Of a stretch of 64,000 nt of DNA, positions 1-13,780 are shown in pieces (within the stretch, counting starts at the first letter, position 1; each line of letters starts with the position of its first letter). A model generated the notes under the pieces. The model was not told where the DNA came from. It was given only the letters and a program-made list of their open reading frames with translations, and made no database searches. The translations under genes and the position numbers were made by a program. The stretch covers positions 32,769 through 96,768 of the forward strand of contig NZ_QGDQ01000022.1 in the NCBI RefSeq assembly GCF_003149145.1, written 5' to 3'. The stretch is from Quadrisphaera granulorum (lineage in GTDB: Bacteria > Actinomycetota > Actinomycetes > Actinomycetales > Quadrisphaeraceae).

Positions 1-1
1 C

Positions 2-610
2 GACGCCGAGGCCGCGTGGCGTGGGGCGTTCCTCGCGCACGGCTCCCTCACCGAGCCCGGGCGCTCCTCGGCGCTGGAGATCACCTGTCCCGGGCCGGAG
101 GCCGCGCTCGCGCTCGTGGGCGCCGCCCGCCGCCTGGACATCCAGGCCAAGGCCCGCGACGTGCGCGGCACCGACCGCGTGGTCATCCGCGACGGCGAGG
201 CCATCGGTGACCTCCTGACCCACCTGGGCGCCCATGGCGCCAAGCTCGTGTGGGAGGAGCGGCGCATGCGCCGGGAGGTGCGCGCCACCGCCAACCGCCT
301 GGCCAACTTCGACGACGCCAACCTGCGCCGCTCGGCCCGGGCCGCCGTGGCCGCCGGGTCCCGCGTGGAGCGGGCGCTGGAGATCCTCGGCGAGGACGTC
401 CCGGAGCACCTGCGCATCGCCGGCACGTTGCGCCTGGAGCACAAGCAGGCCTCCCTGGAGGAGCTGGGCGCCCTGGCCGACCCTCCGATGAGCAAGGACG
501 CCGTCGCGGGCCGCATCCGCCGGCTGCTGGCCATGGCCGACCGCAAGGCCCAGGAGCTGGGCATCCCCGGCACCGAGGCCAACCTGACCCCGGACATGCT
601 CGACGCCTGA
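2..610 (+). CDS. whiA: WhiA, sporulation/cell-division regulator, C-terminal part
   Basis: This is the last 202 codons of WhiA, cut by the left window edge; the frame is open from base 2. WhiA is an actinobacterial DNA-binding protein with a degenerate LAGLIDADG domain and a C-terminal helix-turn-helix; in Streptomyces it acts with WhiB on division genes. The visible part contains the end of the homing-endonuclease-like domain, a stretch starting [19 protein letters not shown], and a C-terminal HTH ([20 protein letters not shown]) that is strongly conserved in the family. It lies 51 bp upstream of gap, the usual actinobacterial order. Family knowledge is firm; only the N-terminus is missing. 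Confidence 0.95.
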   Translation, partial: DAEAAWRGAFLAHGSLTEPGRSSALEITCPGPEAALALVGAARRLDIQAKARDVRGTDRVVIRDGEAIGDLLTHLGAHGAKLVWEERRMRREVRATANRLANFDDANLRRSARAAVAAGSRVERALEILGEDVPEHLRIAGTLRLEHKQASLEELGALADPPMSKDAVAGRIRRLLAMADRKAQELGIPGTEANLTPDMLDA

Positions 611-1657
<1,047 letters not shown>

Positions 1658-1675
1658 GCCTCCTTCCTCACGAAG

Positions 1676-2908
1676 ATGGCTCTGACCTCTCTCGACGACC
1701 TGGTGGCCGCGCAGGGTGATCTGCGCGGCCGCCGGGTGCTGGTCCGCTCCGACCTCAACGTGCCGCTCTCCGGCACGACCATCACCGACGACGGCCGCGT
1801 CCGTGCCTCCGTGCCGACGTGGCAGCGCCTGCTCGACGCGGGCGCCCGCGTCGTCGTCGTCGCGCACCTGGGCCGCCCCAAGGGGGCCCCGGAGGCGAAG
1901 TACTCCCTGGCCCCCGTCGCCGAGCGGGTACGCGAGCTGCTGCCCTCCACCACGGTCCACTTCGCGGACGTGACGGTGGGCGGCTCCGCGCAGGAGGCCG
2001 CCGACGCCCTCGGCGACGGCGAGCTGCTGCTCGTGGAGAACCTCCGCTTCAACGCCGGTGAGACCAGCAAGGACGACGCCGCGCGTGCCGCCTTCGCCGG
2101 AGAGCTCGCCGCGCTGGTCGGTGGGCCTGACGAGGGGCTCTTCGTCTCGGACGGCTTCGGCGTGGTGCACCGCAAGCAGGCCAGCGTCTACGACGTCGCC
2201 CAGCTGCTCCCGCACGCCGCCGGCGGCCTCGTCGAGGCCGAGACCGCGGTGCTGCAGCGCCTCACCACCGACCCGGCCCGCCCCTACGCCGTGGTGCTGG
2301 GCGGGGCGAAGGTCTCCGACAAGCTCGCCGTCATCGAGAACCTCCTCGGCACCGCCGACCGGCTCCTCGTCGGCGGCGGCATGGTCTTCACCTTCCTCGC
2401 GGCCCAGGGCCACGAGGTCGGGAAGTCCCTGCTCGAGGCCGACCAGATCGAGATCGTCAAGGGCTACCTCGCCACCGCCGCCGAGCGCGGCGTCGAGGTC
2501 GTCCTCCCGGTCGACGTCATCGCCGCCACCGCGTTCTCCGCCGACGCCGACCACGAGGTCGTCGCCGCAGACGCGATCCCGGCGGACCGGATGGGCCTGG
2601 ACATCGGCCCGGCCAGCTCGGCGCTGTTCGCCGAGAAGCTCGCCGACACCCGCACGGTGTTCTGGAACGGGCCCATGGGCGCGTTCGAGATGGCGCCGTA
2701 CGCGGAGGGCACCCGCGAGCTCGCGAAGGCCCTCGTCGAGGTCACCCGCGCTGGTGGCCTCACCGTGGTGGGCGGCGGAGACTCCGCCGCGGCCGTGCGC
2801 TCGCTCGGCTTCGCCGACAGCGACTTCGGCCACATCTCCACCGGCGGCGGCGCCAGCCTGGAGTACCTCGAGGGCAAGACCCTCCCGGGGCTGTCCGTCC
2901 TCTCCTGA
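1676..2908 (+). CDS. pgk: Phosphoglycerate kinase
   Basis: Transfers the acyl phosphate of 1,3-bisphosphoglycerate to ADP. The protein has 410 residues, normal for bacteria. Visible family motifs are the N-terminal [11 protein letters not shown], the substrate site [12 protein letters not shown], the hinge region with [10 protein letters not shown] and the nucleotide loop [10 protein letters not shown] with the closing [11 protein letters not shown]. The ATG start is used because the next upstream in-frame codons run into gap. It is followed by a 16-bp-stem hairpin before tpiA, so pgk may end one transcript or be partly attenuated. Confidence 0.98.
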   Translation: MALTSLDDLVAAQGDLRGRRVLVRSDLNVPLSGTTITDDGRVRASVPTWQRLLDAGARVVVVAHLGRPKGAPEAKYSLAPVAERVRELLPSTTVHFADVTVGGSAQEAADALGDGELLLVENLRFNAGETSKDDAARAAFAGELAALVGGPDEGLFVSDGFGVVHRKQASVYDVAQLLPHAAGGLVEAETAVLQRLTTDPARPYAVVLGGAKVSDKLAVIENLLGTADRLLVGGGMVFTFLAAQGHEVGKSLLEADQIEIVKGYLATAAERGVEVVLPVDVIAATAFSADADHEVVAADAIPADRMGLDIGPASSALFAEKLADTRTVFWNGPMGAFEMAPYAEGTRELAKALVEVTRAGGLTVVGGGDSAAAVRSLGFADSDFGHISTGGGASLEYLEGKTLPGLSVLS

Positions 2909-2920
2909 CGGCAGTCCCGC

Positions 2921-2962
2921 GGCTCCCCGCCCGCACCCCTCGATGCGTGCGGGCGGGGAGCC
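2921..2962. terminator. Hairpin between pgk and tpiA
   Basis: Perfect 16-bp inverted repeat (2921-2936 with 2947-2962, core GGCTCCCCGCCCGCAC) with a 10-nt loop, 12 bp after the pgk stop. There is no T-tract, as usual for actinobacterial terminators. It may reduce rather than block read-through into tpiA. Confidence 0.7.
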
Positions 2963-3034
2963 CACCTACGCGCTGATACCGACTCACTCACGTACAGACC
3001 CACGACACCGACGTCCCAGCACAGGAGGACCCCC

Positions 3035-3817
<783 letters not shown>

Positions 3818-3900
3818 TCGGCGTCCCGAGCACGCTCCCCGGGACCACATCGGGCACCGCCACCTGCGTGATGGCGGTCACCGTGGGGCTCACCAGCAAG

Positions 3901-3906
3901 TACCCT
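3901..3906 (+). promoter_or_regulatory. -10 hexamer of secG
   Basis: TACCCT eight bases before the GTG of secG; no Shine-Dalgarno lies between them, so secG may be translated from a leaderless mRNA. Confidence 0.35.
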
Positions 3907-3914
3907 GGTCGGCT

Positions 3915-4169
3915 GTGACTGTCCTGCGGATCGTGCTCCAGGTTCTCCTGGCGCTGACGAGCCTCTTCCTGACCCTGCTGATCCTCCTGCACAAGGGCAA
4001 GGGCGGCGGTCTGTCGGACATGTTCGGCGGCGGGATGTCGGCCAGCGTGGGCGGTTCCGGGGTGGCCGAGCGCAACCTCAACCGCATCACCGTGGCCAAC
4101 GCCGTGCTCTGGGCGGCCGTCGTCGTCGCGCTGGGCCTGGTCGAGCGCTTCGACCCCAGCGGTTCCTGA
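3915..4169 (+). CDS. secG: Preprotein translocase subunit SecG
   Basis: Small membrane subunit of the SecYEG translocon that assists SecA-driven export. The 84-residue product has two hydrophobic segments (about residues 3-24 and 57-76) joined by a cytoplasmic glycine-rich loop with GGGLSDMFGGG, the signature of the family. The same frame is open back into tpiA, but only the GTG at 3915 gives a normal SecG length and N-terminus. Its place after tpiA is conserved in actinobacteria. Confidence 0.95.
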   Translation: MTVLRIVLQVLLALTSLFLTLLILLHKGKGGGLSDMFGGGMSASVGGSGVAERNLNRITVANAVLWAAVVVALGLVERFDPSGS

Positions 4170-4199
4170 CCCTCCACTCCTGCAGACGAAGGGATCACC

Positions 4200-4547
4200 G
4201 TGGCAGGTGGCAACGCGATCCGAGGCAGCCGTGTCGGCGCCGGTCCCATGGGCGAGGCCGAGCGCGGTGACGCCGCCCCGCGGCGCCGTGTCTCGTACTG
4301 GTGCGCCAACTCGCACGAGACGCAGCCGAGCTTCGCGTACGACTCCGGCTCCGAGGTCCCCGAGACCTGGGACTGCCCGCGCTGCGGGCTGCCGGCCGGG
4401 CAGGACCGGGCGAACCCGCCCCAGCCGCCCAAGACCGAGCCGTACAAGACGCACCTCGCGTACGTGAAGGAGCGCCGCTCCGAGAGCGACGGCAAGGCCA
4501 TCCTCGAGGCGGCCCTCGCCAAGCACCGCGCCAAGCGCGGTCTCTGA
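4200..4547 (+). CDS. rbpA: RNA polymerase-binding protein RbpA
   Basis: RbpA binds RNA polymerase and the principal sigma factor and stabilises the open promoter complex; it is restricted to actinobacteria. The 115 residues include the basic N-terminal tail (GGNAIRGSRVGAGPMGE), the core RVSYWCANSHETQPSFA with a CxxC-like zinc-ribbon pair (WDCPRCGLPAGQD), and the C-terminal sigma-interaction helix around HLAYVKERRSESDGKAIL. The GTG start lies 30 bp after the secG stop. Its stop codon falls inside the first unit of a 16-bp tandem repeat, and transcription ends at a large palindrome shared with pgi. Confidence 0.96.
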   Translation: MAGGNAIRGSRVGAGPMGEAERGDAAPRRRVSYWCANSHETQPSFAYDSGSEVPETWDCPRCGLPAGQDRANPPQPPKTEPYKTHLAYVKERRSESDGKAILEAALAKHRAKRGL

Positions 4548-4586
4548 CACCAGCGGTCTCTGACACCAGCGAACTCTCACACCAGC
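4539..4586. repeat. 3 x 16-bp tandem repeat over the rbpA stop codon
   Basis: Unit GGTCTCTGACACCAGC occurs at 4539-4554 and 4555-4570 exactly, and at 4571-4586 with three mismatches. The first copy contains the TGA stop of rbpA. Confidence 0.9.
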
Positions 4587-4588
4587 GC

Positions 4589-4636
4589 AGCACGCAGAGG
4601 GCCCCGGGACGATCGTCCCGGGGCCCTCTGCGTGCT
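4589..4636. terminator. Bidirectional terminator between rbpA and pgi
   Basis: A perfect 48-bp palindrome with 24-bp arms meeting at 4612/4613 and no unpaired loop in the DNA. It lies between two convergent genes and would form the same hairpin in either transcript. Confidence 0.85.
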
Positions 4637-4657
4637 CTGCTGCTACAGCCCGAGCAA

Positions 4658-6343
4658 CTAGACCGTGCGCTGCGCCAGGTAGTACTCGATGAGCTCCCGC
4701 GTGGACGGGTCCTGCGACTCCAGCGCCGCGGAGTCTCCGGTGAGGGCAGGAGCGATCTCCAGGGCCAGCTTCTTGCCCAGCTCGACGCCCCACTGGTCGA
4801 AGCTGTCGATGCCCCACACGACACCCTCGACGAACGTGATGTGCTCGTACAGCGCGATGAGCTGACCCAGCACCGACGGGGTCAGCGACGCCGCGAGGAT
4901 GGAGGTGGTGGGGCGGTTCCCGCTGAAGACCCGAGCGGACACCACGTCCTCCGCGGTGCCCTCGGCGCGCACCTCCTCGGCGGTCTTGCCGAACGCCAGC
5001 GCCTTGGTCTGGGCGAAGAAGTTCGCCATGAACAGGGCGTGGACGTCGACGTCGCCGTCCTGCAGCGGGTGCGCCGGGTTGGCGAACGCGATGAAGTCGG
5101 CCGGGATGATGCGCGTGCCCTGGTGGATCAGCTGGTAGAAGGCGTGCTGCCCGTTGGTGCCGGGCTCGCCCCAGAAGACCTCACCGGTCTCGGTGGTCAC
5201 CGGGGTGCCGTCCCAGCGCACCGACTTGCCGTTGGACTCCATCGTCAGCTGCTGCAGGTACGCGGCGAAGCGGTGCAGGTACTGGCTGTACGGCAGCACC
5301 GCGTGCGTGTGGGCACCGACGAAGTTGACGTACCAGACGTTGATCAGGCCCATGAGCACCGGCACGTTCGTGGCGAGCGGCTCGGTGCGGACGTGCTCGT
5401 CGATGGCGTGGAACCCGGCGAGGAACTCCCGGAACGCGTCCGGACCGATGGCCACCGCCAGTGAGGTGCCGATCGCGGAGTCGACGGAGTAGCGGCCACC
5501 GACCCAGTCCCAGAAGCCGAAGGCGTTCTGCGGGTCGATGCCGAAGTCGGCGACCTTGTCCAGCGCGGTGGAGACGGCCACGAAGTGCTTCGCGACGGCC
5601 GCGCGGCGGGCGTCGTCGTCGTCCTTCAGCGCACCGGCAGCGATGAGCTGCTCCCACAGCCAGGCGCGGGCCAGACGGGCGTTGGTCAGCGTCTCCAGGG
5701 TCCCGAAGGTCTTGGAGGCGACGATGAACAGCGTCGAGGTGGCGTCGAGGCCGACCAGGGTCTCGGCCAGGTCGGTCGGGTCGATGTTCGAGATGAACCG
5801 CAGCTCGATCTCGGGGTGCTTGTAGGCCTTCAGCGCCTCGTACGCCATCACCGGTCCCAGGTCGGACCCGCCGATGCCGATGTTGACGACGGTGCGGATC
5901 CGCTCGCCCGTGACGCCCGTCCAGGCGCCCGAGCGGACGTCGTCCGCGAACGCCGACACCTTCGCCAGGACTTCCTGGACGTCGGTGTCGACGTCCTGGC
6001 CGTCGACGACCAGCGCCGGCGTCGCGTGCGGCGGACGGCGCAGCGCCGTGTGCAGCACGGCACGGTCTTCGGTGACGTTGATGTGCTCCCCGGCGAACAT
6101 CGCCGCCAGCCGCTCCGGAAGGCGGACCTCCTCGGCCAGCTTCACCAGCAGCGACAGCGTCGCGTCGGTGATGAGGTTCTTGGAGAGGTCGACGTGGAGG
6201 TCGGCAGCGTCGAAGGTCAGCCTGCGGGCCCGCTCGGGGTCCTTGGCGAACCAGGCGCGCAGGTCAGGGGTGACAGCCGCGTGGTGGGCCGTGAGGCCGG
6301 CCCAGGCGGAAGTGGTGGTCGGATCCACAGGAGGAGTGCTCAC
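4658..6343 (-). CDS. pgi: Glucose-6-phosphate isomerase
   Basis: Interconverts glucose-6-phosphate and fructose-6-phosphate, linking glycolysis with the pentose phosphate genes that lie just upstream on the same strand. At 561 residues it matches the long bacterial/eukaryotic Pgi type. Motifs include [13 protein letters not shown] for the sugar-phosphate site, [18 protein letters not shown] (family signature) and the C-terminal [13 protein letters not shown]. The GTG start at 6343 is supported by a TAGCGT hexamer six bases upstream, suggesting a leaderless transcript separate from pgl. Confidence 0.98.
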   Translation of the reverse strand: MSTPPVDPTTTSAWAGLTAHHAAVTPDLRAWFAKDPERARRLTFDAADLHVDLSKNLITDATLSLLVKLAEEVRLPERLAAMFAGEHINVTEDRAVLHTALRRPPHATPALVVDGQDVDTDVQEVLAKVSAFADDVRSGAWTGVTGERIRTVVNIGIGGSDLGPVMAYEALKAYKHPEIELRFISNIDPTDLAETLVGLDATSTLFIVASKTFGTLETLTNARLARAWLWEQLIAAGALKDDDDARRAAVAKHFVAVSTALDKVADFGIDPQNAFGFWDWVGGRYSVDSAIGTSLAVAIGPDAFREFLAGFHAIDEHVRTEPLATNVPVLMGLINVWYVNFVGAHTHAVLPYSQYLHRFAAYLQQLTMESNGKSVRWDGTPVTTETGEVFWGEPGTNGQHAFYQLIHQGTRIIPADFIAFANPAHPLQDGDVDVHALFMANFFAQTKALAFGKTAEEVRAEGTAEDVVSARVFSGNRPTTSILAASLTPSVLGQLIALYEHITFVEGVVWGIDSFDQWGVELGKKLALEIAPALTGDSAALESQDPSTRELIEYYLAQRTV

Positions 6344-6349
6344 GAGGAG

Positions 6350-6355
6350 ACGCTA
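6350..6355 (-). promoter_or_regulatory. -10 hexamer of pgi (leaderless)
   Basis: On the minus strand TAGCGT is separated from the GTG start by only six bases (CTCCTC). Confidence 0.5.
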
Positions 6356-6419
6356 GGGCAGGTGGGTGACGGAGATCCCCAGAACGTGTCAGTCCCGTTG
6401 CCGAGCGTGCGAAGCGCCC

Positions 6420-7211
6420 TCACAGCTGGCTCGCCGCGTCGCGATCGAGCAGCCACAGCGTGCGCCGCGTGCCGCTGACCAGGCTCGCCGGCAGCCGGCC
6501 GGGGCCAGCGAGGGCCTCGGCCACCGCGTCAGCTTTGTCGGCGCCGCCCACCACGAGCCACACCTCCTCGGCAGAGGTGATCACGGGCAGCGTCAGCGAC
6601 AGGCGGGTGGGCGGAGGCTTGGGGGAGTCACGCACGGCGATGACCTCCCGCCCGGCCTCCTGCCCCTCCTTCAGCGACGGGTGCTCCGGGAAGAGGCTCG
6701 CCACGTGCCCGTCGGGGCCGACACCGAGCATGAGCACGTCGAAGACGGGCACCGAGCCACCGACGCCCTCGGCGCGAGCGGCCTCGGCGAGCTCGGCCGC
6801 GTAGCGGGCGGCTGCCGCGTCGGGATCGGCGGGGTTGTCGACGTCAGCATCGTCGGTGGCAGGCATCACGTGGACGGCGTCCTCGCGCAGCCCCTGCGTC
6901 GCGAGGGTGTCGAGCAGCGCCTCGCGGGCCTGGACGGCGTTGCGGTCGCCGTCGTCGGAGGTCACGAACCGCTCGTCGCCCCACCACAGGTCCACCCGTG
7001 ACCAGTCCACCGCGTGCGATGCGGGGGAGGAGGCCACCTCGCGCAGCAGCTGGATGCCGACCGTGCCGCCGGTGAGCACCACGGACGCGCGTCCACGCCG
7101 GACCTGCGCGTCGAGGACGCGCACGACGAGCCGGGCGGCCACGGCCGCCGCCAACGAGTTCTTGTCAGGGTGGACGACGACCTCGGCCGCCGAGCGGGAC
7201 CCGAAGGTCAT
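6420..7211 (-). CDS. pgl: 6-phosphogluconolactonase
   Basis: Hydrolyses 6-phosphogluconolactone, the product of the neighbouring Zwf, to 6-phosphogluconate. The 263-residue protein belongs to the NagB/DevB family; visible motifs are VVLTGGTVGIQLL near residue 45, WWGDERFVTSDDGDRN near 75, and the LMLGVGPDGHVASLFP active-site loop. Its start overlaps the opcA stop by 4 bp (ATGA), so the two are translationally coupled. Downstream, pgi starts 76 bp away with its own promoter signal. Confidence 0.97.
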   Translation of the reverse strand: MTFGSRSAAEVVVHPDKNSLAAAVAARLVVRVLDAQVRRGRASVVLTGGTVGIQLLREVASSPASHAVDWSRVDLWWGDERFVTSDDGDRNAVQAREALLDTLATQGLREDAVHVMPATDDADVDNPADPDAAAARYAAELAEAARAEGVGGSVPVFDVLMLGVGPDGHVASLFPEHPSLKEGQEAGREVIAVRDSPKPPPTRLSLTLPVITSAEEVWLVVGGADKADAVAEALAGPGRLPASLVSGTRRTLWLLDRDAASQL

Positions 7212-8347
7212 GACGCGTCCTTTCCGACGGTGGCCTTCTGCGAGACCTTCTCCGGCGTCCTGTCCGGCGCAGTCGCCGGAGCCTTGTCCGTGACGGACGG
7301 TGTGGCCTGGATGGCCGCGGCACGGACGTGCGCGGCGGCGTCGAGCTCAGCACCGTGGCGCAGCTGTTCGGCGACGTCGGGCCCACGGCCCGTTGCATGG
7401 GCCTCCGCCAGGCCGACGTGGCTGTCGGCCTCGGCGTCCAGCACCGCGAGGCCGTGGGTGAGCACCTCGCCGTAGATGTCGTCGGGGTCGAGGCGGCGCA
7501 GCTCCTCGGCGAGGCAGTCGCGGTTGGACCGCCGCGGCAGCGCCAGCCGCCGCTCGGGCTGCCCCGGCTGGGTGAGGGTGGCCACGCGGCTGTCGGGGCG
7601 GGCCAGCTCGATGACGCCCGAGGGCCGCTCGAGCCGGACCCCGACGATGCCGCCCCCGGCGGGCCCGCTGACTCGCGTCACCGGGCACTGCAGCGCGAGC
7701 GCCAGCCACGCCGCCAACAGCTCCGTGCTGGGGCTGTTGCTGGCGCCGGTGACCGTCGCGGAGGTCACGACGTCGGCCGGGACCTGGTCGAACGCGGCGG
7801 CGAGCAGACCCCGCCACAGCGTCAGGCGCGACCACGCGAAGTCGGTGTCGCCCGGCACGTGGTGGGCCGCGAGCCGGTGCAGCGCAGCCACCGGGTCGGG
7901 GCTGGCCGCCGCGTCGGTGATGCGCCGCTGCGCCATCGAGCCGATGGGATCGGTGGCGGGGTGCTCGGGCGCCTCGCCGGGCCACCACACCACGACGGGC
8001 GCGTCGGGCAGCAGCAGCGGGATGACCATCGACGCGCCGTGACCGGTGAGCGGCCCGTAGCTGCGCAGCACGATCACCTCGCTGGCGCCCGCGTCACCGC
8101 CCACCCGGATCTGACCGTCCAGGCGGGAGGTTCCACGCTCGTCGGCGGCTGCCAGTACGAGGATCCGGCACGGGTGCTCCCGGCTGGCGTCGTTGGCGGC
8201 CTCGATGGCGGCCTCGGCGTGCTCGTCGTCGGTGGGGACCACGAGCGTCAGCACCCGGCCGAGCGCCACGGCACCGCCGCTGTCACGCAGGTGCACGAGC
8301 CGCTTGGCGATGGCGGCGGTCGAGGTGCGGGGCATGTCGACGATCAA
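7208..8347 (-). CDS. opcA: Glucose-6-phosphate dehydrogenase assembly protein OpcA
   Basis: OpcA is required for full activity of glucose-6-phosphate dehydrogenase in cyanobacteria and actinobacteria, where it acts on the Zwf complex. The 379-residue protein has the family N-terminus followed by TLVVPTDDEHAEAAIEAA and the central PLLLPDAPVVVWWPGEAP motif. It lies between zwf (49 bp upstream) and pgl (4-bp overlap), the standard zwf-opcA-pgl order. No catalytic residues are expected; the assignment rests on motif and neighbourhood. Confidence 0.95.
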   Translation of the reverse strand: MIVDMPRTSTAAIAKRLVHLRDSGGAVALGRVLTLVVPTDDEHAEAAIEAANDASREHPCRILVLAAADERGTSRLDGQIRVGGDAGASEVIVLRSYGPLTGHGASMVIPLLLPDAPVVVWWPGEAPEHPATDPIGSMAQRRITDAAASPDPVAALHRLAAHHVPGDTDFAWSRLTLWRGLLAAAFDQVPADVVTSATVTGASNSPSTELLAAWLALALQCPVTRVSGPAGGGIVGVRLERPSGVIELARPDSRVATLTQPGQPERRLALPRRSNRDCLAEELRRLDPDDIYGEVLTHGLAVLDAEADSHVGLAEAHATGRGPDVAEQLRHGAELDAAAHVRAAAIQATPSVTDKAPATAPDRTPEKVSQKATVGKDAS

Positions 8348-8396
8348 CGGACGCCCTCCTCGGACGAGTGGTCGGTGCAGGAGGCCCCGCTGGCGT

Positions 8397-9950
<1,554 letters not shown>

Positions 9951-10005
9951 CAGTGGTTCACCTGACCGGACATGCGACGAGCGGTAACGATCTGCAGCGA
10001 AACAA

Positions 10006-11145
10006 TCACTCGTGGCTGCTACCGCCGGCCAGGGCAGCCGCGCGCTCGAGCTCGTCGCGGACGGAGTCGCCGAGCTCGGTCCAGGACTTCTCGAACTTGT
10101 CGACGGCCTCGGTCTCGAGGTCCTCGACGACCTTCGTGTAGGAGATGCCCAGGCGCTCCAGACCGTCCATGACCTGCTCGGCCTCGGCGTAGGATCCCTT
10201 GATCGTGTCACCGGTGACCGTGCCGTGGTCGGCGAAGGCCTCCATGGTGGAGCCCGGCATGGTGTTCACGACGCCGTCGGTGACGAGCTCGCTGACGTAC
10301 AGGGTGTCCGGGTAGGCCGGGTCCTTGACGCCGGTGGAGGCCCACAGCGGGCGCTGCACCTGAGCGCCGGCCTCGGCGAGCACCTGCCAGCGCGGGGAGG
10401 AGAAGACCTCCTCGTACGCCTGGAAGGCCAGGCGGGCGTTGGCCAGGGCGGCCTTGCCGCGCAGCGCCTTCGCCTCGTCGGTCCCGATCTTGTCGAGCTG
10501 CGGGTCGATCGCGGTGTCGACGCGGGAGACGAAGAAGCTCGCCACCGACGCGATGGGGGCCAGGTCGATGCCCTTCTCGCGGGCCTGCTCGAGGCCGGTG
10601 AGGAAGGCGTTCATCACGGCGCGGTAGCGGTCGAGGGAGAAGATCAGCGTGACGTTGACGCTGATGCCCTCGGAGATCGCCGCGGTGATGGCCGGCAGGC
10701 CCTCCACGGTCGCGGGGATCTTGATGTAGAGGTTCTCGCGGTCGACGGCGGACCACAGCACGCGGGCCGACTCGATGGTCGCGGCGGTGTCGCGCGCCAG
10801 GCGCGGGTCGACCTCGAGGGAGACGCGGCCGTCGCCCTTGCCACCGGTCTTGTCGTGGATCGGGCGCAGCACGTCGCACGCCTCGCGCACGTCGCGCGTG
10901 GTGATCTGGAAGACGGCCTCGTCGATGTCGACGCCGGCCGTCGCGAGCTCGCGGACCTGGTCCTCGTAGCGGTCGCCCTTCTTGAGGGCGGTCGCGAAGA
11001 TCGTGGGGTTGCTCGTGACGCCCGCGACGCTGTACTCGGCGACGAGGCTGGCGAGGCGCCCGGTCTGCACGAGCTCGCGGGACAGGTCGTCGAGCCAGAC
11101 GGCGACGCCGGCCTCGGAGAGGGCGGCGAGGTTCGCGTTGGTCAT
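10006..11145 (-). CDS. tal: Transaldolase
   Basis: Moves a dihydroxyacetone unit between sedoheptulose-7-phosphate and glyceraldehyde-3-phosphate in the non-oxidative pentose phosphate pathway. The 379-residue length matches the actinobacterial Tal type. Motifs are [16 protein letters not shown] near the N-terminus and [16 protein letters not shown] with the Schiff-base lysine. The upstream open frame has no homology, so ATG 11145 is taken as the start. It lies 170 bp downstream of tkt, separated by a hairpin, so it probably has its own promoter. Confidence 0.97.
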   Translation of the reverse strand: MTNANLAALSEAGVAVWLDDLSRELVQTGRLASLVAEYSVAGVTSNPTIFATALKKGDRYEDQVRELATAGVDIDEAVFQITTRDVREACDVLRPIHDKTGGKGDGRVSLEVDPRLARDTAATIESARVLWSAVDRENLYIKIPATVEGLPAITAAISEGISVNVTLIFSLDRYRAVMNAFLTGLEQAREKGIDLAPIASVASFFVSRVDTAIDPQLDKIGTDEAKALRGKAALANARLAFQAYEEVFSSPRWQVLAEAGAQVQRPLWASTGVKDPAYPDTLYVSELVTDGVVNTMPGSTMEAFADHGTVTGDTIKGSYAEAEQVMDGLERLGISYTKVVEDLETEAVDKFEKSWTELGDSVRDELERAAALAGGSSHE

Positions 11146-11268
11146 GTGATCGCTCCAGGTGAGGTCAAGGTCAGTCGGATCGGGACGTCTGACGTCTCTG
11201 CTTGCCGATCGGCGCGGCGGACCGGAATGTGAGCGATCTCGCAGGTGAGAGGCCGATCGGGAGAAATC

Positions 11269-11307
11269 GTGCGCCGGCGGCGGGCCACCGGACCGCCGCC
11301 GGCGCAC
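11269..11307 (-). terminator. Terminator after tkt
   Basis: A perfect 15-bp inverted repeat (11269-11283 with 11293-11307, core GTGCGCCGGCGGCGG) starts 9 bp past the tkt stop on the minus strand. Confidence 0.8.
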
Positions 11308-11315
11308 GAGGTGGG

Positions 11316-13514
11316 TCAGCGGTCGCCGGTGCCGCCGGTCGGCGACGAAGAGCCCGCGACCGAACCGGGGCTGTCGCCGCCGGCCACGGCCTGCAGCGAC
11401 TCGTGCGCCTTGGCGACGACGTTCTCGGCGGTGAAGCCGAACTCCTTCATGAGGCGGGCACCGTCGGCGGAGGCGCCGAAGTGCTCGATGGAGACCGTGC
11501 GGCCGGCGTCGCCGACGATGTCGCGCCAACCGGCGGCGACACCCGCCTCGACGGACACGCGCGCCTTCACGGTCGGGGGCAGCACGGACGCGCGGTAGGC
11601 GTCGTCCTGCTCGGCGAACCACTCGCGGCACGGCATGGACACCACGCGGGTGCCGATGCCCTCGGCCTGGAGCTGCTCGCGGGCCGCGACGGCGATCTCC
11701 ACCTCGGAGCCCGTGGCCACGATGATGACCTGGAGGTCACCCTCGGCGTCGGCCAGCACATAGCCGCCCTTGAGCGTGCCCTCGGCAGCGCCGAAGACCT
11801 CGCGGTCGTAGACCGGCAGGTTCTGGCGCGAGAGCACCACACCCGTCGGGCTGTCGGTGTGCTCGAGCGCACCGCGCCACGCGTACGCCGTCTCGTTGGC
11901 GTCGGCCGGGCGGACCACGGCCAGACCCGGGATGAGACGCAGCGCGGCGACGTGCTCGATCGGCTGGTGGGTCGGGCCGTCTTCACCCAGACCGATGGAG
12001 TCGTGGGTCCAGACGAAGATCGACGGGATCTCCATCAGCGCAGCCAGACGCACCGAGGCGCGCATGTAGTCGCTGAACTGCAGGAACGTGCCGCCGTAGG
12101 CACGCGTGCCGCCGTGCAGGACGATGCCGTTGATGGCGGCGCCCATGGCGTGCTCGCGGATGCCGAAGTGCAGCGTGCGGCCGTAGGGTCCGCCGCTCCA
12201 CGAGCGGGTCTGGCGCGAGACCGGGAGGAAGGAGGGCTCGCCCTCCATCGTCGTGTTGTTGGACTCGGCGAGGTCGGCCGAGCCGCCCCACAGCTCCGGC
12301 AGCACGCTGGCGAGGCCGGTGAGGACCTCGCCCGAGGCCTTGCGGGTGGACACGGCCTTGCCGGCCGGGAAGGACTTCAGGGACTCGGTCCAGCCCTCGG
12401 GCAGGGTGCGGGTCTTGAGGCGGTCCAGCAGCGCGGCACGCTCGGGGTTCGCGGTGCGCCACGCGGCGAAGCGGGCGTCCCACCCGTCGGCGCCGCCGCG
12501 GACGGCCTGGGTGCGAGCGGCCAGGCCGCGGGTGCGCTCGAGCACCTCGTCGTCGACGGCGAAGGTCTTCTCCGGGTCCAGCCCGGTGATGGCCTTGAGG
12601 GCCTTGATGGCCTCGTCGCCGAGGGCGGCGCCGTGCGACTTGCCGGTGTTCTGCAGCTTCGGCGTGGGCCACGCGATGATCGTGCGCAGCACGATGAAGC
12701 TCGGACGGCCGGTCTCGGCCTTGGCCGCCTGCAGCGCGTCCCACAGTGCCTGGACGTCTTCCTTGTAGCCCTCGCCGTCGCCGTGGTCACCACCGCGGGT
12801 CCAGTCGACCGTCTGCACGTGCCAGCCGTACGCCTCGTACCGCTTGGCGACGTCCTCGGTGAACGCGATGTCGGTGACGTCCTCGATGGAGATCGAGTTC
12901 GAGTCGTAGATGACCGTGAGGTTGCCCAGCTCCTGCGTGCCCGCGAGCGAGCTCGCCTCGCCGGAGATGCCCTCCTCGAGGTCACCATCGGAGGCGATGG
13001 CGTACACGTGGTGGTCGAACACGGACTCGCCAGGGGCGGCGTCCGGGTCGAGCAGGCCACGCTCGCGGCGAGCGGCCATGGCCATGCCCACCGCGTTGGC
13101 AACTCCCTGGCCCAGCGGGCCGGTGGTCACCTCGACGCCCTTGGTGTGCTTGTACTCGGGGTGGCCCGGGGTCTTCGAGCCCCAGGTGCGCAGCGCCTTG
13201 AGGTCGTCGAGCTCGAGCCCGAAGCCACCCAGGTACAGCTGGATGTACTGCGTCAGCGCCGAGTGGCCGGCCGACAGGACGAAGCGGTCACGCCCGTCCC
13301 ACGTGGTGTCGGTCGGGTCGTGCTGCATGAGCTTCTGGTAGAGCAGGTACGCCAGCGGCGCGAGGCTGATCGCGGTGCCGGGGTGGCCGTTGCCGACCTT
13401 CTGCACGGCGTCGGCGGCAAGCGCGCGCACCGTGTCGACGGCGCGCTGGTCGACGTCGTCCCATGTGAGGGTGCTCTTCGAGGTACTCGGAGCGATGGCC
13501 TGGGTCTGGGTCAC
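11316..13514 (-). CDS. tkt: Transketolase
   Basis: Thiamine-diphosphate enzyme transferring two-carbon units in the pentose phosphate pathway. At 732 residues it has normal length. The N-terminal signature [18 protein letters not shown], the ThDP/Mg motif [18 protein letters not shown], the central [19 protein letters not shown] and the C-terminal domain with [11 protein letters not shown] are all present. The start is GTG at 13514. The protein ends in a short serine/glycine-rich tail. Divergent from ctaB, as in many actinobacteria. Confidence 0.98.
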   Translation of the reverse strand: MTQTQAIAPSTSKSTLTWDDVDQRAVDTVRALAADAVQKVGNGHPGTAISLAPLAYLLYQKLMQHDPTDTTWDGRDRFVLSAGHSALTQYIQLYLGGFGLELDDLKALRTWGSKTPGHPEYKHTKGVEVTTGPLGQGVANAVGMAMAARRERGLLDPDAAPGESVFDHHVYAIASDGDLEEGISGEASSLAGTQELGNLTVIYDSNSISIEDVTDIAFTEDVAKRYEAYGWHVQTVDWTRGGDHGDGEGYKEDVQALWDALQAAKAETGRPSFIVLRTIIAWPTPKLQNTGKSHGAALGDEAIKALKAITGLDPEKTFAVDDEVLERTRGLAARTQAVRGGADGWDARFAAWRTANPERAALLDRLKTRTLPEGWTESLKSFPAGKAVSTRKASGEVLTGLASVLPELWGGSADLAESNNTTMEGEPSFLPVSRQTRSWSGGPYGRTLHFGIREHAMGAAINGIVLHGGTRAYGGTFLQFSDYMRASVRLAALMEIPSIFVWTHDSIGLGEDGPTHQPIEHVAALRLIPGLAVVRPADANETAYAWRGALEHTDSPTGVVLSRQNLPVYDREVFGAAEGTLKGGYVLADAEGDLQVIIVATGSEVEIAVAAREQLQAEGIGTRVVSMPCREWFAEQDDAYRASVLPPTVKARVSVEAGVAAGWRDIVGDAGRTVSIEHFGASADGARLMKEFGFTAENVVAKAHESLQAVAGGDSPGSVAGSSSPTGGTGDR

Positions 13515-13780
13515 TGAGCTGTCCTTCTCTCCGCGCGGCGCGGGAAAGGCTGCCGCGCGCGCATCTCGTCCAGTGGTGCGGCTCTGTCGCTGTTGTGTCG
13601 TCCAGGAGTGCGGCTCGCTGTTGCTGTGAGCCTACTCACCGCCGACACGTCACCCGAATGGCGGTCTGCCACTTTCTGAGACCGCTGGGCCGTACAGTTG
13701 CTTCGTCCGTGCCCTGGGGGTGCCGCGCCCACTGGCGCGCCCCCGCCAGGCCCCTGCTTCAGCGAGGACCGCGACCACCC